Shown piece by piece: positions 1 to 7,366 of a stretch of 43,480 nucleotides of DNA; position 1 is the first letter of the stretch; every line of letters starts with the position of its first letter. The notes beneath the pieces are model-generated. The model did not search any database. It had not been told where the DNA came from and saw nothing but the letters and a program-made list of their open reading frames with translations. Location of the stretch: assembly GCA_020352645.1 (NCBI GenBank), contig CP070683.1, positions 623,434 through 666,913 on the forward strand. The letters run 5' to 3'. The DNA comes from Candidatus Bathyarchaeota archaeon. Lineage in GTDB: Archaea > Thermoproteota > Bathyarchaeia > Bathyarchaeales > SOJC01. Both the position numbers and the translations under genes were made by a program.

Positions 1-284
1 GCCTCAGCCGATCTACTGGTCCAGTCAAGCTTGAATAAGCCAGTTCCACCTACAAGCTTGGTATCGTCTACGGTTTCTATTGCGAAGGTGAAGGCTTTTC
101 TTTCTTGTCGCAGCTTCCACGTGCTTCTTATCCATTCCTCTTCCTCACTGAACGTCATTGGCCCTCTGTCTACACCGCCGAGGAACCTTCGCAGTTCTAG
201 GTTGTTCCAGTATCTCATTATCTCATCAAGATCTGTTAGTTCAAAGCTACGTAGCCGAACTCTTTTACCTTCCAGCAATCTCAT
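1..284 (-). CDS. GNAT N-acetyltransferase (partial, N-terminus only)
   Basis: The reading frame starts at the ATG at 284 and runs off the left edge, giving about 94 residues with no stop. It begins MRLLEGKRVRLRSFELTDLD, followed by EIMRYWNN, GPMTFSEEEEWI and FAIETVDDTKLVGGTGLF. This is the usual N-terminal layout of RimJ/RimL-type GNAT acetyltransferases, which move an acetyl group from acetyl-CoA to a protein N-terminus or small molecule: a first strand with RLR, a Leu/Asp helix, WxxxxE, then the strand pair ending in LVGGTGL. The acetyl-CoA loop (QxxGxG/A) would lie beyond the edge, so activity cannot be judged. The substrate is not predictable. Confidence 0.75.
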   Translation of the reverse strand, partial: MRLLEGKRVRLRSFELTDLDEIMRYWNNLELRRFLGGVDRGPMTFSEEEEWIRSTWKLRQERKAFTFAIETVDDTKLVGGTGLFKLDWTSRSAE

Positions 285-338
285 CTACCGGTTCTGTTGT
301 CAGATACGTGATTGGGAACACTTGCTCGCTTGATCAGC

Positions 339-869
339 CTACTTATCGGGGCTGCTGGGTCTTTTTTCTTTGAGTAGGTTTATTATTTCTTTGCAGAATT
401 GCGGCAGGTCTCCTGGGTGCCGTGAGGTCACGATGTTTCCGTCGACAACGACTGGGGCGTCTATGTAGGTTGCCCCTGCGTTCTTCAGATCTGTGGCAAC
501 AGATTTCCAACATGTGGCTTTCCTGCCGTGTAAGATGTCAGCTTCTATGAGCATTTGAGGTCCATGGCAGATTGCAGCTATCACTCTTTCTTTACTGTGG
601 GCTTCCTTGATCAATTGGACCAGAGTTTTATCTAGACGCATCTTGTCGGGAGCTCTGCCACCTGGTATTATTACTGCTTGATATTGGTCAACACTTACTT
701 CTCCTGCTGAGAGCCCCGATTTGAATGAAACACCGTGTTTCCCAGAATAGGTTTCATTGGCTTTCGAGCCGATGATGTCAACACTGTAGCCCTCTTCTTG
801 AAGCCGGTAATAGGGATACACGAATTCTGAATCTTCGAATCCGTCACCGATCATGATTAGTACCCTCAA
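339..869 (-). CDS. DJ-1/PfpI family protein
   Basis: A 176-residue protein of the DJ-1/PfpI class I glutamine-amidotransferase-like superfamily. It opens with the strand VLIMIGDGFED containing the conserved acidic residue (Glu12), has the AVIIPGGRAPD loop near residue 65-75, and carries the nucleophile elbow AICHGPQ with Cys101 followed by His102. Members act as small proteases, glyoxalases/deglycases or stress chaperones; the exact activity cannot be read from sequence. The start codon is TTG at 869, about seven bases after AGGGGG, a good ribosome site. A TATA box lies at 906-915. The length is normal for PfpI proteins (about 165-180). Confidence 0.88.
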   Translation of the reverse strand: MRVLIMIGDGFEDSEFVYPYYRLQEEGYSVDIIGSKANETYSGKHGVSFKSGLSAGEVSVDQYQAVIIPGGRAPDKMRLDKTLVQLIKEAHSKERVIAAICHGPQMLIEADILHGRKATCWKSVATDLKNAGATYIDAPVVVDGNIVTSRHPGDLPQFCKEIINLLKEKRPSSPDK

Positions 870-905
870 CTTGCTTCCCCCTAATCAGCTACTATGGGAG
901 AAACG

Positions 906-915
906 CCATATTTAA
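906..915 (-). promoter_or_regulatory. TATA box for the DJ-1/PfpI gene
   Basis: On the minus strand this reads TTAAATATGG, about 40 bases ahead of the TTG start at 869, placing the likely transcript start near 885-890 just ahead of the AGGGGG ribosome site. Confidence 0.5.
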
Positions 916-948
916 GCGGAAAAGGGAAGCTTCGGGTTCAAAGTGAGC

Positions 949-2310
949 TCAGGTTTCTGAGTATAATGCGATGTTTCCTCTTTCAGTTATTACCTTGGCG
1001 ATAAACGGTTTCTTGGGCAGATTTATGCTGCAATTGATGTAATCTATTGTCTCTCCTGCGTTAATGAATATGTTGATGTCAAACCTCTGATGTACGGTAG
1101 AGTTGTTTATCCATAGAGCCACTAGATGACAGGTCAGCGATCCCGTGTTCGCAACGGTGATTCTTGTACCATCGATTTTTGCCCTCACAGCTAATAAGTC
1201 AACGTCGAGGATTGTCATGTTGATGTCTGCTTGATTATCAGTCACTTTCAGGCAGATTGTGCCATTGTCATTGATGTAGCTTAACCATTTATCGGTTAGA
1301 TTCACTGTGTACATGTCCCAGTCCATTGTTGGTGTGCTTCCAGATGTATTGTTGAAGCCGAAGTCACTGAATTCAGCTGCAACCCAGTTGTAAGCCTCCA
1401 GATACCAGTTTTCCGCGACATCGCTAGCGCGATATCTCATTTGTATCTCCATAGTTTGTGTCTCAGCAAGAGGATAGATTGACAAATCGATATTGAAAGT
1501 TCCATTGAAGTCAAGTCGCTGACCTCCGGGAATAGTGTATTCCAGCTCCATCCAGACTGCTGTCATTCTCACATACTGGTCTCCTCCAGCTTTTCTGCTG
1601 GACGCGCCTACTTGTGCTGAATTGATTTCATCCCACGTCCAAGTTGTATCAGTGTAAGGATTTCTGTCGTACTGCGTGTACACGTTTTGATATGAAGTTG
1701 TGAGAGAGAGATCTGCTGACTCGTAGTCTTGATCATGCGATCTAATCAAGGTTCGAATCAGACTTGTTCCAGGTTGAGTTAGTCGAGCCCTGACGTATAT
1801 CCGAACCCAGTTGATGGTTCCCGAACTAGTTTCATTCTCTAAATTGTAGACTTCCTTCTTCCATGTTGCTGCAATATTCTCCACGTATGAATCGTCGTCA
1901 TCCGGGAATTCTTCATTGCAGCAATCCCAATGAGGAGTGGCCCCAGGGAATGCGCTGGCCCATTCTGCGTATTGTCCTGCTTCGTTGGGGTGAAGAATCC
2001 TCTGCTGAGGCCCAGGTCCTTCGATGAAAGTTTGAGAGATGTTATCCATCGTTTGTGTGTCTAGAAACGTTCCATTATCAACTGCGCCGAAGTTGGGTGT
2101 ATATTCAGCTTGAGTGGTGGACCAGAGAGAATGTGATATAGGGACTGCTTCAACGATGTCACACCCTTCTTGCATTCTTTCCCAATCCATCTGGTTCAGC
2201 TCGTAGCTCCAGAGAATAACATTAGCCACGATGATTGTCAATATCACCAGGCTCAACACTACAATTATCACATTACTTACTGCTCTTGTGTTTCGCCTAA
2301 ATCGTCGCAT
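949..2310 (-). CDS. Secreted/surface protein with archaeal type IV pilin-like N-terminus
   Basis: A 453-residue protein. It has a short basic leader (MRRFRRNTRAVSNV) directly followed by one hydrophobic helix at about residues 14-35, the class III signal and assembly helix typical of archaeal type IV pilin-like proteins, which a prepilin peptidase would cut near Arg-Ala-Val. The remaining 400 residues are polar, rich in Asn-X-Ser/Thr sites, aromatic residues and beta-prone segments, with WVRIYVRARLTQPG and ISVANTG-like stretches resembling exported beta-sandwich domains. No enzyme motif is visible. It is far longer than an ordinary pilin, so it is more likely a minor pilin or membrane-anchored surface protein. 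ATG at 2310 is preceded by AGGGTAG. Confidence 0.6.
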   Translation of the reverse strand: MRRFRRNTRAVSNVIIVVLSLVILTIIVANVILWSYELNQMDWERMQEGCDIVEAVPISHSLWSTTQAEYTPNFGAVDNGTFLDTQTMDNISQTFIEGPGPQQRILHPNEAGQYAEWASAFPGATPHWDCCNEEFPDDDDSYVENIAATWKKEVYNLENETSSGTINWVRIYVRARLTQPGTSLIRTLIRSHDQDYESADLSLTTSYQNVYTQYDRNPYTDTTWTWDEINSAQVGASSRKAGGDQYVRMTAVWMELEYTIPGGQRLDFNGTFNIDLSIYPLAETQTMEIQMRYRASDVAENWYLEAYNWVAAEFSDFGFNNTSGSTPTMDWDMYTVNLTDKWLSYINDNGTICLKVTDNQADINMTILDVDLLAVRAKIDGTRITVANTGSLTCHLVALWINNSTVHQRFDINIFINAGETIDYINCSINLPKKPFIAKVITERGNIALYSET

Positions 2311-2480
2311 TGAAGTCTACCCTAATAGTCATTGTCAAATGAGGACAGTTCTATCCTTACCGTGAGTGGGAAAAAGAATTGTGAAACGTAGGTAAGTATT
2401 TGGGATCTGTGTCTTCGCAGCTTGTGAACGCGCGCGAAACGCAAGCGTAATCAATGGCAGTGTTTGTTTCAAGAAGTGCT

Positions 2481-2487
2481 AAAAAAA
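2481..2487 (-). terminator. Oligo-T terminator after mscL
   Basis: A run of seven T on the minus strand, eight bases after the mscL stop codon, matches the oligo-T signal used by archaeal RNA polymerase. Confidence 0.5.
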
Positions 2488-2494
2488 GGATGGG

Positions 2495-2875
2495 TTATTC
2501 GATCCCCCATTTCTTTGTTATTTTCACGAGTACGAAGATGATCACGGCCACGATTATGAAGGTGATCAATGCTGCGGTGAAGTGTCCTATAAGAAAGCTT
2601 TGATTGACCACTGTGACTTCAGTAGTTGCCAGATTTTCCAGTCCCGGAATGGCTAAGCCGATCAATGGCATTATCAAATCCGAAACCAGCGCTTGAACTA
2701 AATTGCCGATGTATAGACCCATTATGAAGGCTACTGCGAGTCCCATAACCTTGTACTTCGTTAAGAAATCCATGAATTCGTTCCACATACCTTTTTTTGC
2801 TGGCGGTGCTGGAGCGGGGGTTAGGAGTTCTCTGATCTTCTTGAGTTCATCTAACATCGCATCTTCCTTTGACAA
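2495..2875 (-). CDS. mscL: Large-conductance mechanosensitive channel MscL
   Basis: About 126 residues. The core is MscL: an N-terminal amphipathic segment ending in WNEFMDFLTKYKVMGLAVAFIMG (first membrane helix with the Gly/Ala-rich pore lining), the conserved LVSDLIMPLIG, a short extracellular loop, a second helix AALITFIIVAVIIFVLVKI, and a lysine-rich end. MscL forms a homopentameric pore in the cytoplasmic membrane that releases solutes on osmotic downshock. Unlike bacterial MscL, about 30 charged and Pro/Ala-rich residues (ELLTPAPAPPAKK) come before the first helix. I choose TTG at 2875 because GGAGG at 2885-2889 lies nine bases upstream; TTG at 2881 is only three bases away. Confidence 0.9.
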   Translation of the reverse strand: MSKEDAMLDELKKIRELLTPAPAPPAKKGMWNEFMDFLTKYKVMGLAVAFIMGLYIGNLVQALVSDLIMPLIGLAIPGLENLATTEVTVVNQSFLIGHFTAALITFIIVAVIIFVLVKITKKWGIE

Positions 2876-2884
2876 GTTCAAATA

Positions 2885-2920
2885 CCTCCAGAGTATTTCT
2901 TTGTCTGGTCAATTTATAAA
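2885..2920 (-). promoter_or_regulatory. mscL TATA box and ribosome-binding site
   Basis: The minus strand carries TTTATAAATT at 2920-2911 and a strong GGAGG at 2889-2885. The spacing to the TTG start at 2875 is right for a short leader. Confidence 0.55.
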
Positions 2921-2975
2921 GTGCTTGATGAAGGCATGCTGGGCTTCAGAATTCATCTGAGCATGGTCGGAAAGC

Positions 2976-3227
2976 TCACCAGCCTGAATTGGTTAGAAGC
3001 TTGAATCCAGTGAGATTGATCTGAATTCCACAGGCGTTACATTTTAGGACTATTCTATCAATCTGGCCTTTTTTCATAATCGTATCTAGGATTGTGAAGC
3101 TCTCCTCTGTCATGTCGTCAGGAGAGATCTTTGTGCTACATTTGGGGCACTTGAAATCTCCATTTCCCTCTATTCTAGACAAGTCTACAGTGAAGAGTTC
3201 TTTGCGTTTTGATTTCTGATTTCTCAT
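2976..3227 (-). CDS. Small zinc-ribbon-like protein
   Basis: An 83-residue protein with two CxxC pairs, Cys27/Cys30 (CPKC) and Cys63/Cys66 (CNAC), separated by 32 residues. This spacing suits one zinc-ribbon or rubredoxin-like knuckle. The N-terminus is basic (RNQKSKRKE). Nothing identifies a partner or reaction; such small archaeal zinc proteins may bind nucleic acid or protein. It stands alone upstream of mscL on the same strand, with about 100 bases between that contain the mscL promoter. Confidence 0.6.
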   Translation of the reverse strand: MRNQKSKRKELFTVDLSRIEGNGDFKCPKCSTKISPDDMTEESFTILDTIMKKGQIDRIVLKCNACGIQINLTGFKLLTNSGW

Positions 3228-3373
3228 TTGCCGTTTTGATAATGCATTGAGAGATTACTTAAGATTTACCAAGACTGCTACTGAGTCCGAGGCTTCGACA
3301 TTGATGAAAGAAATCAATTGATATACTCCACTCACTCTGTCCGATTACTGACAAACTTGGAGGAATTGGTGAG

Positions 3374-3381
3374 AAAAAAAA
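3374..3381 (-). terminator. Oligo-T terminator after the repeat surface protein
   Basis: Eight consecutive T on the minus strand about 40 bases beyond the stop codon of the gene ending at 3423. Confidence 0.5.
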
Positions 3382-3422
3382 TCCTCTAGCCGCTCAGCAA
3401 CACCATGTCGCCAAGTGGTCAC

Positions 3423-5234
3423 TCAGTTGAATTTTCGTCTAAGAACGAAGCCAGAAGCAGCAAACACAAACGCAAATATGAGAGTCGCGGCTGTCCAGTA
3501 AGTTGGAAGCCCAGATTCGAGAGAAATTGTGGTTCCCCCAACGGGCATGATGTACAACGCCGTAAAAGTTGTCGCTCTCGACAACGTAAATGTTCTCACC
3601 CTATCTGTATCTCCATCTTCAACCCAATGAGACCAAACATAGCCGTTATAGGTCTCCGGCATCACAATCGTGCACAGTTCTCCGAGCCACCAATCATGAA
3701 ACATCGTGTTCTGTGGGACCCCATTAATAGTGAATGGCACACCAACAATAGGCGATGATAGTATAGTTAATTCGTAGTAGGGTCCGGTGTACTCAGCGGT
3801 TAGTGTAATATTCGCGTCCACATTAACACTTCTTGAACGACTGGGGTCTCCATCACTCCATTGGTTCCAATAGTATCGTGAGTCTCCGACATCATGCGTT
3901 TCAGGCATCTCCAGACTGACAAGTGTTCCCTCCTCGAATGTTTCAAGCCAGATGGTCACGTTGGAAGTGCCATTAACTGTAAACGCCACTCCAGTTGGTG
4001 AGCTGTTGACAGCAAGAGTATACTCCCATGCGTGAGCGACCTTGATTAGCCAAAAATCCTCGTTTCCCGCTCCAGACGACGCTGTAAACCCGCCTAGGGC
4101 ATAACCGCCATCATCAGTTCTCACGACTGAACTCAAAAAGTCATTCTGAACGCCTCCGTACGTTTGATTCCACTCCATGTTTCCATCTGTGTCAGTTTTA
4201 ATCAACCAGCCGTCTTGGCCTCCTTCTCCGAAAGATGTCGTGAAACCAGCAAGTGGATAGCCGCCATCGCCCGCCTCTACAACATTTGTCTCAACCAACG
4301 AATGGGCAGGGTCAGTTTCCATACCTCCGTAGGTTTTGTTCCATTGGTGGTTTCCTGATGCGTCTGTCTTAACCAGCCAAAAGTCTCTATCTCCGACTCC
4401 GAATGATTCTGTGTAACCGGCTAGTGCGTATCCTCCGTCGCTGGTCTCCACAACGGACCATGCACCGTCAAGTCCTGCTCCTCCGTAGGTTTTGTTCCAT
4501 TGGTGGTTTCCTGATGCGTCTGTCTTCACCAGCCAAACGTCCTCTTCGCCTGCTCCGAAAGAGTAAGTGTAACCGGCTAGTGCGTATCCTCCGTCGTCAG
4601 TCTTCACTATAGAAAAGGCACCATCGGCTAGGGAGCCTCCGTAGGTTTTGTTCCATTGGTGGTTTCCTGATGCGTCTGTCTTCACCAGCCAGATGTCTCT
4701 GTCTCCAGCTCCGAATGAGTCTGTGAAGCCGGCTAGTGTGTATCCTCCGTCGCTGGTCTCCACCACAGATCTTGCGGCATCAATGCCTGCTCCTCCATAT
4801 CTTCTTCGCCATTCTTGGGTCCCAGAGCCGTTAGCCTTTACAAGCAAGTAATCAGCCATAACAGCACCGAAGGACCTTGTGCGGCCGGCTAGTGCGTATC
4901 CTCCGTCGCTGGTCTCCACTACAGAAAAGGCAATGTCAGGTCGATTCCCACCATAGGTCTGGTTCCACTCCATGTTTCCGCTTGCGTCAGTTTTAACCAG
5001 CCAGAAATCATTGCCTCCTGCTCCGAAGGATTGTGTGTCTCCGGCTAGTGCGTATCCTCCGTCGCTGGTCTTAATCATGCTACGTGCCTTGTCAGGGGAC
5101 GCTCCACCATAGGTCTTGCTCCATTCCGTCGGAGGTGCGTCAGCAGCACTTGCTTGTTGCATATATAAGACTGAAGCTAGAAGACTGATGGAGAGTATAA
5201 AAAGAATCCACTTCGAGAATCTTCGATGTTCCAT
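3423..5234 (-). CDS. Secreted seven-repeat propeller-like surface protein with C-terminal membrane anchor
   Basis: A 603-residue exported protein. Residues 1-30 form a signal peptide (basic start, hydrophobic core, AxA end). Residues about 37-400 hold seven repeats of about 50 residues built on the core W-N-K-T-Y-GG, SVVETSDGGYALAG and DxWLVKTDASGN; seven blades would suit a beta-propeller. Two beta domains of the PEGA/InlB kind follow (about 410-490 and 490-560), then a C-terminal helix from about 577 ending in RRKFN, which would anchor it in the membrane with the propeller outside. There is no catalytic motif; a binding or adhesion role is an inference. GGAGAAGGAG precedes ATG 5234 and a TATA box is at 5276-5283. 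Confidence 0.7.
   Translation of the reverse strand: MEHRRFSKWILFILSISLLASVLYMQQASAADAPPTEWSKTYGGASPDKARSMIKTSDGGYALAGDTQSFGAGGNDFWLVKTDASGNMEWNQTYGGNRPDIAFSVVETSDGGYALAGRTRSFGAVMADYLLVKANGSGTQEWRRRYGGAGIDAARSVVETSDGGYTLAGFTDSFGAGDRDIWLVKTDASGNHQWNKTYGGSLADGAFSIVKTDDGGYALAGYTYSFGAGEEDVWLVKTDASGNHQWNKTYGGAGLDGAWSVVETSDGGYALAGYTESFGVGDRDFWLVKTDASGNHQWNKTYGGMETDPAHSLVETNVVEAGDGGYPLAGFTTSFGEGGQDGWLIKTDTDGNMEWNQTYGGVQNDFLSSVVRTDDGGYALGGFTASSGAGNEDFWLIKVAHAWEYTLAVNSSPTGVAFTVNGTSNVTIWLETFEEGTLVSLEMPETHDVGDSRYYWNQWSDGDPSRSRSVNVDANITLTAEYTGPYYELTILSSPIVGVPFTINGVPQNTMFHDWWLGELCTIVMPETYNGYVWSHWVEDGDTDRVRTFTLSRATTFTALYIMPVGGTTISLESGLPTYWTAATLIFAFVFAASGFVLRRKFN
4324..4690 (-). repeat. Near-identical 156-base tandem repeat units inside the propeller gene
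   Basis: The stretch beginning cctccgtaggttttgttcca on the plus strand recurs at 4324, 4480 and 4636, exactly 156 bases (52 codons) apart, with almost identical bases for more than 50 positions each time. Other units of the array are more diverged. Confidence 0.85.
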
Positions 5235-5275
5235 CTGTAATTCTCCTTCTCCTAAAGTAGAAAAGCCTGTGCTGC

Positions 5276-5283
5276 AATATAAG
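5276..5283 (-). promoter_or_regulatory. TATA box for the propeller protein gene
   Basis: Minus strand TTATATTG, about 45 bases before ATG 5234, followed by a purine-rich GGAGAAGGAG ribosome site. Confidence 0.45.
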
Positions 5284-5557
5284 AATGTACGTAATAATCT
5301 TCTATAATATCAATGATATAGAGAGCCTTTTGCGGCTCCTACGTGGATCTTTCTGCTCAACCGATTTCGTGACAGAATAAAAGGCGAGTCCAGTTCTCCT
5401 TCATCGGTAACAGTCATTATCTTGAAGAGATGTGCACATGTTCTTGAAGCTTCCCGCTTTTTCCAGAAAGCGAGACAATCATCAGCTGATTCTGATCGAG
5501 AAGTGTTGCTTGAGCACTACTGAGATTAAGGCATTAAGATTTCGAGATTCAGTTTTC

Positions 5558-5764
5558 TTATGATGGTGCTGGGCAGGTGATCTTCTGGATTGCGTTTCTG
5601 GCTGGAAGCATGACGCTTGCTTGCACCATGCTTCTTAATGTTCGGATGGGAGTGTGTGTTGTTGCTATTGATGCCTTCAGCAGTTCTAGTTTCCATTCTA
5701 CAGCTGCAAGTTTCTTCTCGATTGGTAGTGGACGCTTTTTATTGTGTGCAGTCATATTACTCAA
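5558..5764 (-). CDS. Doubtful small hypothetical ORF
   Basis: An open frame of 68 codons (TTG 5764, or ATG 5755 for 65 residues). The peptide is basic and includes a helix-forming stretch KKLAAVEWKLELLKASI. In favour: an A/T-rich TATA-like block lies 10-30 bases upstream at 5768-5790 and there is no other gene here. Against: no ribosome site, no recognised family, and the opposite strand is open over the same interval. It could be chance. Confidence 0.22.
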   Translation of the reverse strand: MSNMTAHNKKRPLPIEKKLAAVEWKLELLKASIATTHTPIRTLRSMVQASVMLPARNAIQKITCPAPS

Positions 5765-5850
5765 TGCTATATTGTATATTGCGATATAGGATAATTGTTC
5801 TCATACGCAGCATGTTCCTTCAACTTTCATATTCCGAAAGTGGATACATG

Positions 5851-5856
5851 AAAAAA
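5851..5856 (-). terminator. Oligo-T terminator after TFB
   Basis: Six T on the minus strand about 45 bases downstream of the TFB stop codon. Confidence 0.4.
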
Positions 5857-5898
5857 GGAGGCAACGCTGGATTTTTCGCTTTGATCGAATTTTGGAAG

Positions 5899-6834
5899 CT
5901 AGTCAGGCACTTGCAGTCCAAGCTGTCGCTTGAGTGTTTTATATCGGTTCCGAACTGTTACCTCGGTGACTCCCGCTGCTTCAGCGATATCCTTTTGGGT
6001 CTTCTTCTCTCCATTCATCAGGCAAGCGATATACAACGCTGCAGCTGCTAAGCCCATTGGATCCTTCCCCGCAGCAGCTCTCCTGCGTTGGGCTTCTCGC
6101 AGTATTTTTATAGCTGTGCCTTGCGTCTGCCCACTGATTCCTGTTCGCTCTGCTATTTTGGAGACATATGTCAACGGATCGGCAATCGGCATCTTTACGT
6201 CTAGTTCACGTAGCAGCAGTCTGTAGCATCGTGCGACGTCCTTTTTGTCTACTAGACTGGCTTCTGATATTTCGCGCAGAGTTCTTGGTGTGCTTGTTGT
6301 CCGGCAAGCAGCGTATAAAGATGCTGCTGCAATAGCAGCTATTGATCGGCCTCGTACTAGACCCTTGTCCAACGCTTTGCGGTAGACGACTGCTGCTTTT
6401 TCCTTGACTGAAGCTGGTACATACATTTTATCTGATAATCGATCAAGCTCCGCCATGGCTTGTGCCAGATTTCGATCTACGCTTGAATGAACGCGTGATC
6501 GGATTTGCCACTTCCTTAGCCGCCACATTTGGAGTCTTGTCGAGAGTGGTAGTTTGCGGCCGAAGGCATCTCGGTCAACTCTGCCAATGGCTGTTGACAA
6601 CCCTTTGTCATGGACTGAATATGAAGTAGGGACTCCGACACGGCTTCTAGAAGCTTTCTCTTCTTGAGTAAATGCTCGCCATTCAGGGCCTTTATCCATC
6701 ATCTGCTCGCGAATGACAAGTCCGCAACTGCTGCAGACAGTCTCTCCGCTGTCAGAGTCATGAATCAGGTTCTTGCTGGCGCATTCAGGGCACTTGTCTG
6801 ACAAGCGCTGACGAGCTATTGTTTTTTTGCTCAT
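5899..6834 (-). CDS. tfb: Transcription initiation factor B (TFB)
   Basis: A full-length 311-residue TFB, the archaeal homologue of TFIIB. It joins TBP at the promoter, reads the BRE element and recruits RNA polymerase. The N-terminal zinc ribbon has Cys15/Cys18 and Cys34/Cys37. The B-reader/linker follows (WRAFTQEEKASRSRVGVPTSYSVHDKGLSTAI, residues about 52-83). Two cyclin-fold repeats occupy about 118-205 and 212-305; the second ends in the helix-turn-helix KKTQKDIAEAAGVTEVTVRNRYK that binds BRE. No key part is missing. ATG 6834 is preceded by GAGAG. The closest TATA-like sites upstream (6912-6921 and 6956-6973) would leave a leader of 50 bases or more. Confidence 0.96.
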   Translation of the reverse strand: MSKKTIARQRLSDKCPECASKNLIHDSDSGETVCSSCGLVIREQMMDKGPEWRAFTQEEKASRSRVGVPTSYSVHDKGLSTAIGRVDRDAFGRKLPLSTRLQMWRLRKWQIRSRVHSSVDRNLAQAMAELDRLSDKMYVPASVKEKAAVVYRKALDKGLVRGRSIAAIAAASLYAACRTTSTPRTLREISEASLVDKKDVARCYRLLLRELDVKMPIADPLTYVSKIAERTGISGQTQGTAIKILREAQRRRAAAGKDPMGLAAAALYIACLMNGEKKTQKDIAEAAGVTEVTVRNRYKTLKRQLGLQVPD

Positions 6835-7161
6835 GCTAACTCTCTTCGATGGTCTAACCTATGGGCGCAAACCGGTCACAATGATTACGTTCCTCATCAA
6901 CTACTTCGGAATTAAAAATCGTCCATCTGGTCGCCGTAGTAATGGCTTAGGATAAGTCTTAATATATAAGTCTTTCTATTTCGACTTCATTATTTACAGG
7001 ATTAAAGCTTAAGAGCTATTCATTATCAAGAACCACGCTCGTTACTGACAGTAAACTCCCAGAGCTGAGGGGGAACAGTCCATAGAAGAGAAAGCCCTCA
7101 TCCATGCAGCGAATATGATCCTGATTAAGCTTATTAGTACCTGTGAATTTTGAATGATTGA
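6835..7161. other. Intergenic region between tfb and tRNA-Gln
   Basis: No gene is visible. Near 6958-6972 an A/T block (cttaatatataagtc) is nearly self-complementary and could act as a TATA box in either direction: toward tfb with a leader of about 100 bases, or toward the tRNA at a distance too great for normal use. A weak TTATTA lies about 30 bases before the tRNA. Confidence 0.4.
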
Positions 7162-7237
7162 AGCCCGGTGGTGTAGAGGTCAAGCATGGTGGGCTCTGGA
7201 CCCGCTGACGAGAGTTCGAATCTCTCCCGGGCTACCA
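7162..7237 (+). tRNA. tRNA-Gln (anticodon CUG), CCA encoded
   Basis: All arms fold. The 7-base acceptor AGCCCGG pairs with CCGGGCT. The D arm is GTGT/GCAT with wobbles. The anticodon stem GTGGG/CCCGC encloses loop CTCTGGA, so the anticodon is CTG, reading CAG glutamine codons. The variable loop is four bases. The T arm is GAGAG-TTCGAAT-CTCTC. The discriminator A is at 7234 and CCA is encoded at 7235-7237. No intron is present. Glutaminyl-tRNA in archaea is normally made through Glu-tRNA amidation. Confidence 0.96.
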
Positions 7238-7310
7238 CCTAAAATGCAGTCTCCACAGTTGTTCACTGATTAGACCAATGAAAACTGCGCCAACAGGTGT
7301 TTTAGGTGGT
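7234..7310. repeat. 11-base inverted repeat joining the tRNA 3' end to downstream sequence
   Basis: ACCACCTAAAA at 7234-7244, which begins in the tRNA ACCA terminus, is matched perfectly by TTTTAGGTGGT at 7300-7310. In a read-through transcript the two could pair with a 55-base loop. Confidence 0.6.
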
Positions 7311-7366
7311 TTTCACAGGTTTTTGAGATGTTTAACCCTGAATCTTCAGCTTTCCAGCGTGCGTAA

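Larger units (their letters stand above)
5300..5898. other. Long intergenic stretch with small hairpins
   Basis: Nearly 600 bases between the propeller gene promoter and the TFB stop codon. I see a short hairpin GAGCC-ttttgc-GGCTC near 5322-5337, another CGCTTT...AAAGCG near 5455-5472, an A/T-rich block at 5760-5790, and one weak open frame on the minus strand (5558-5764, listed separately). No RNA gene, insertion sequence or clear degraded gene could be recognised. Confidence 0.4.

Noticed and set aside
31-373. Plus-strand open frames at the left edge
   Set aside because: They lie mostly opposite the clearly recognisable GNAT acetyltransferase reading frame and encode low-complexity Ser/Leu/Arg peptides.
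5577-6051. Plus-strand frames upstream of and into tfb
   Set aside because: They overlap the TFB coding region on the other strand or encode hydrophobic peptides without start signals or family resemblance.
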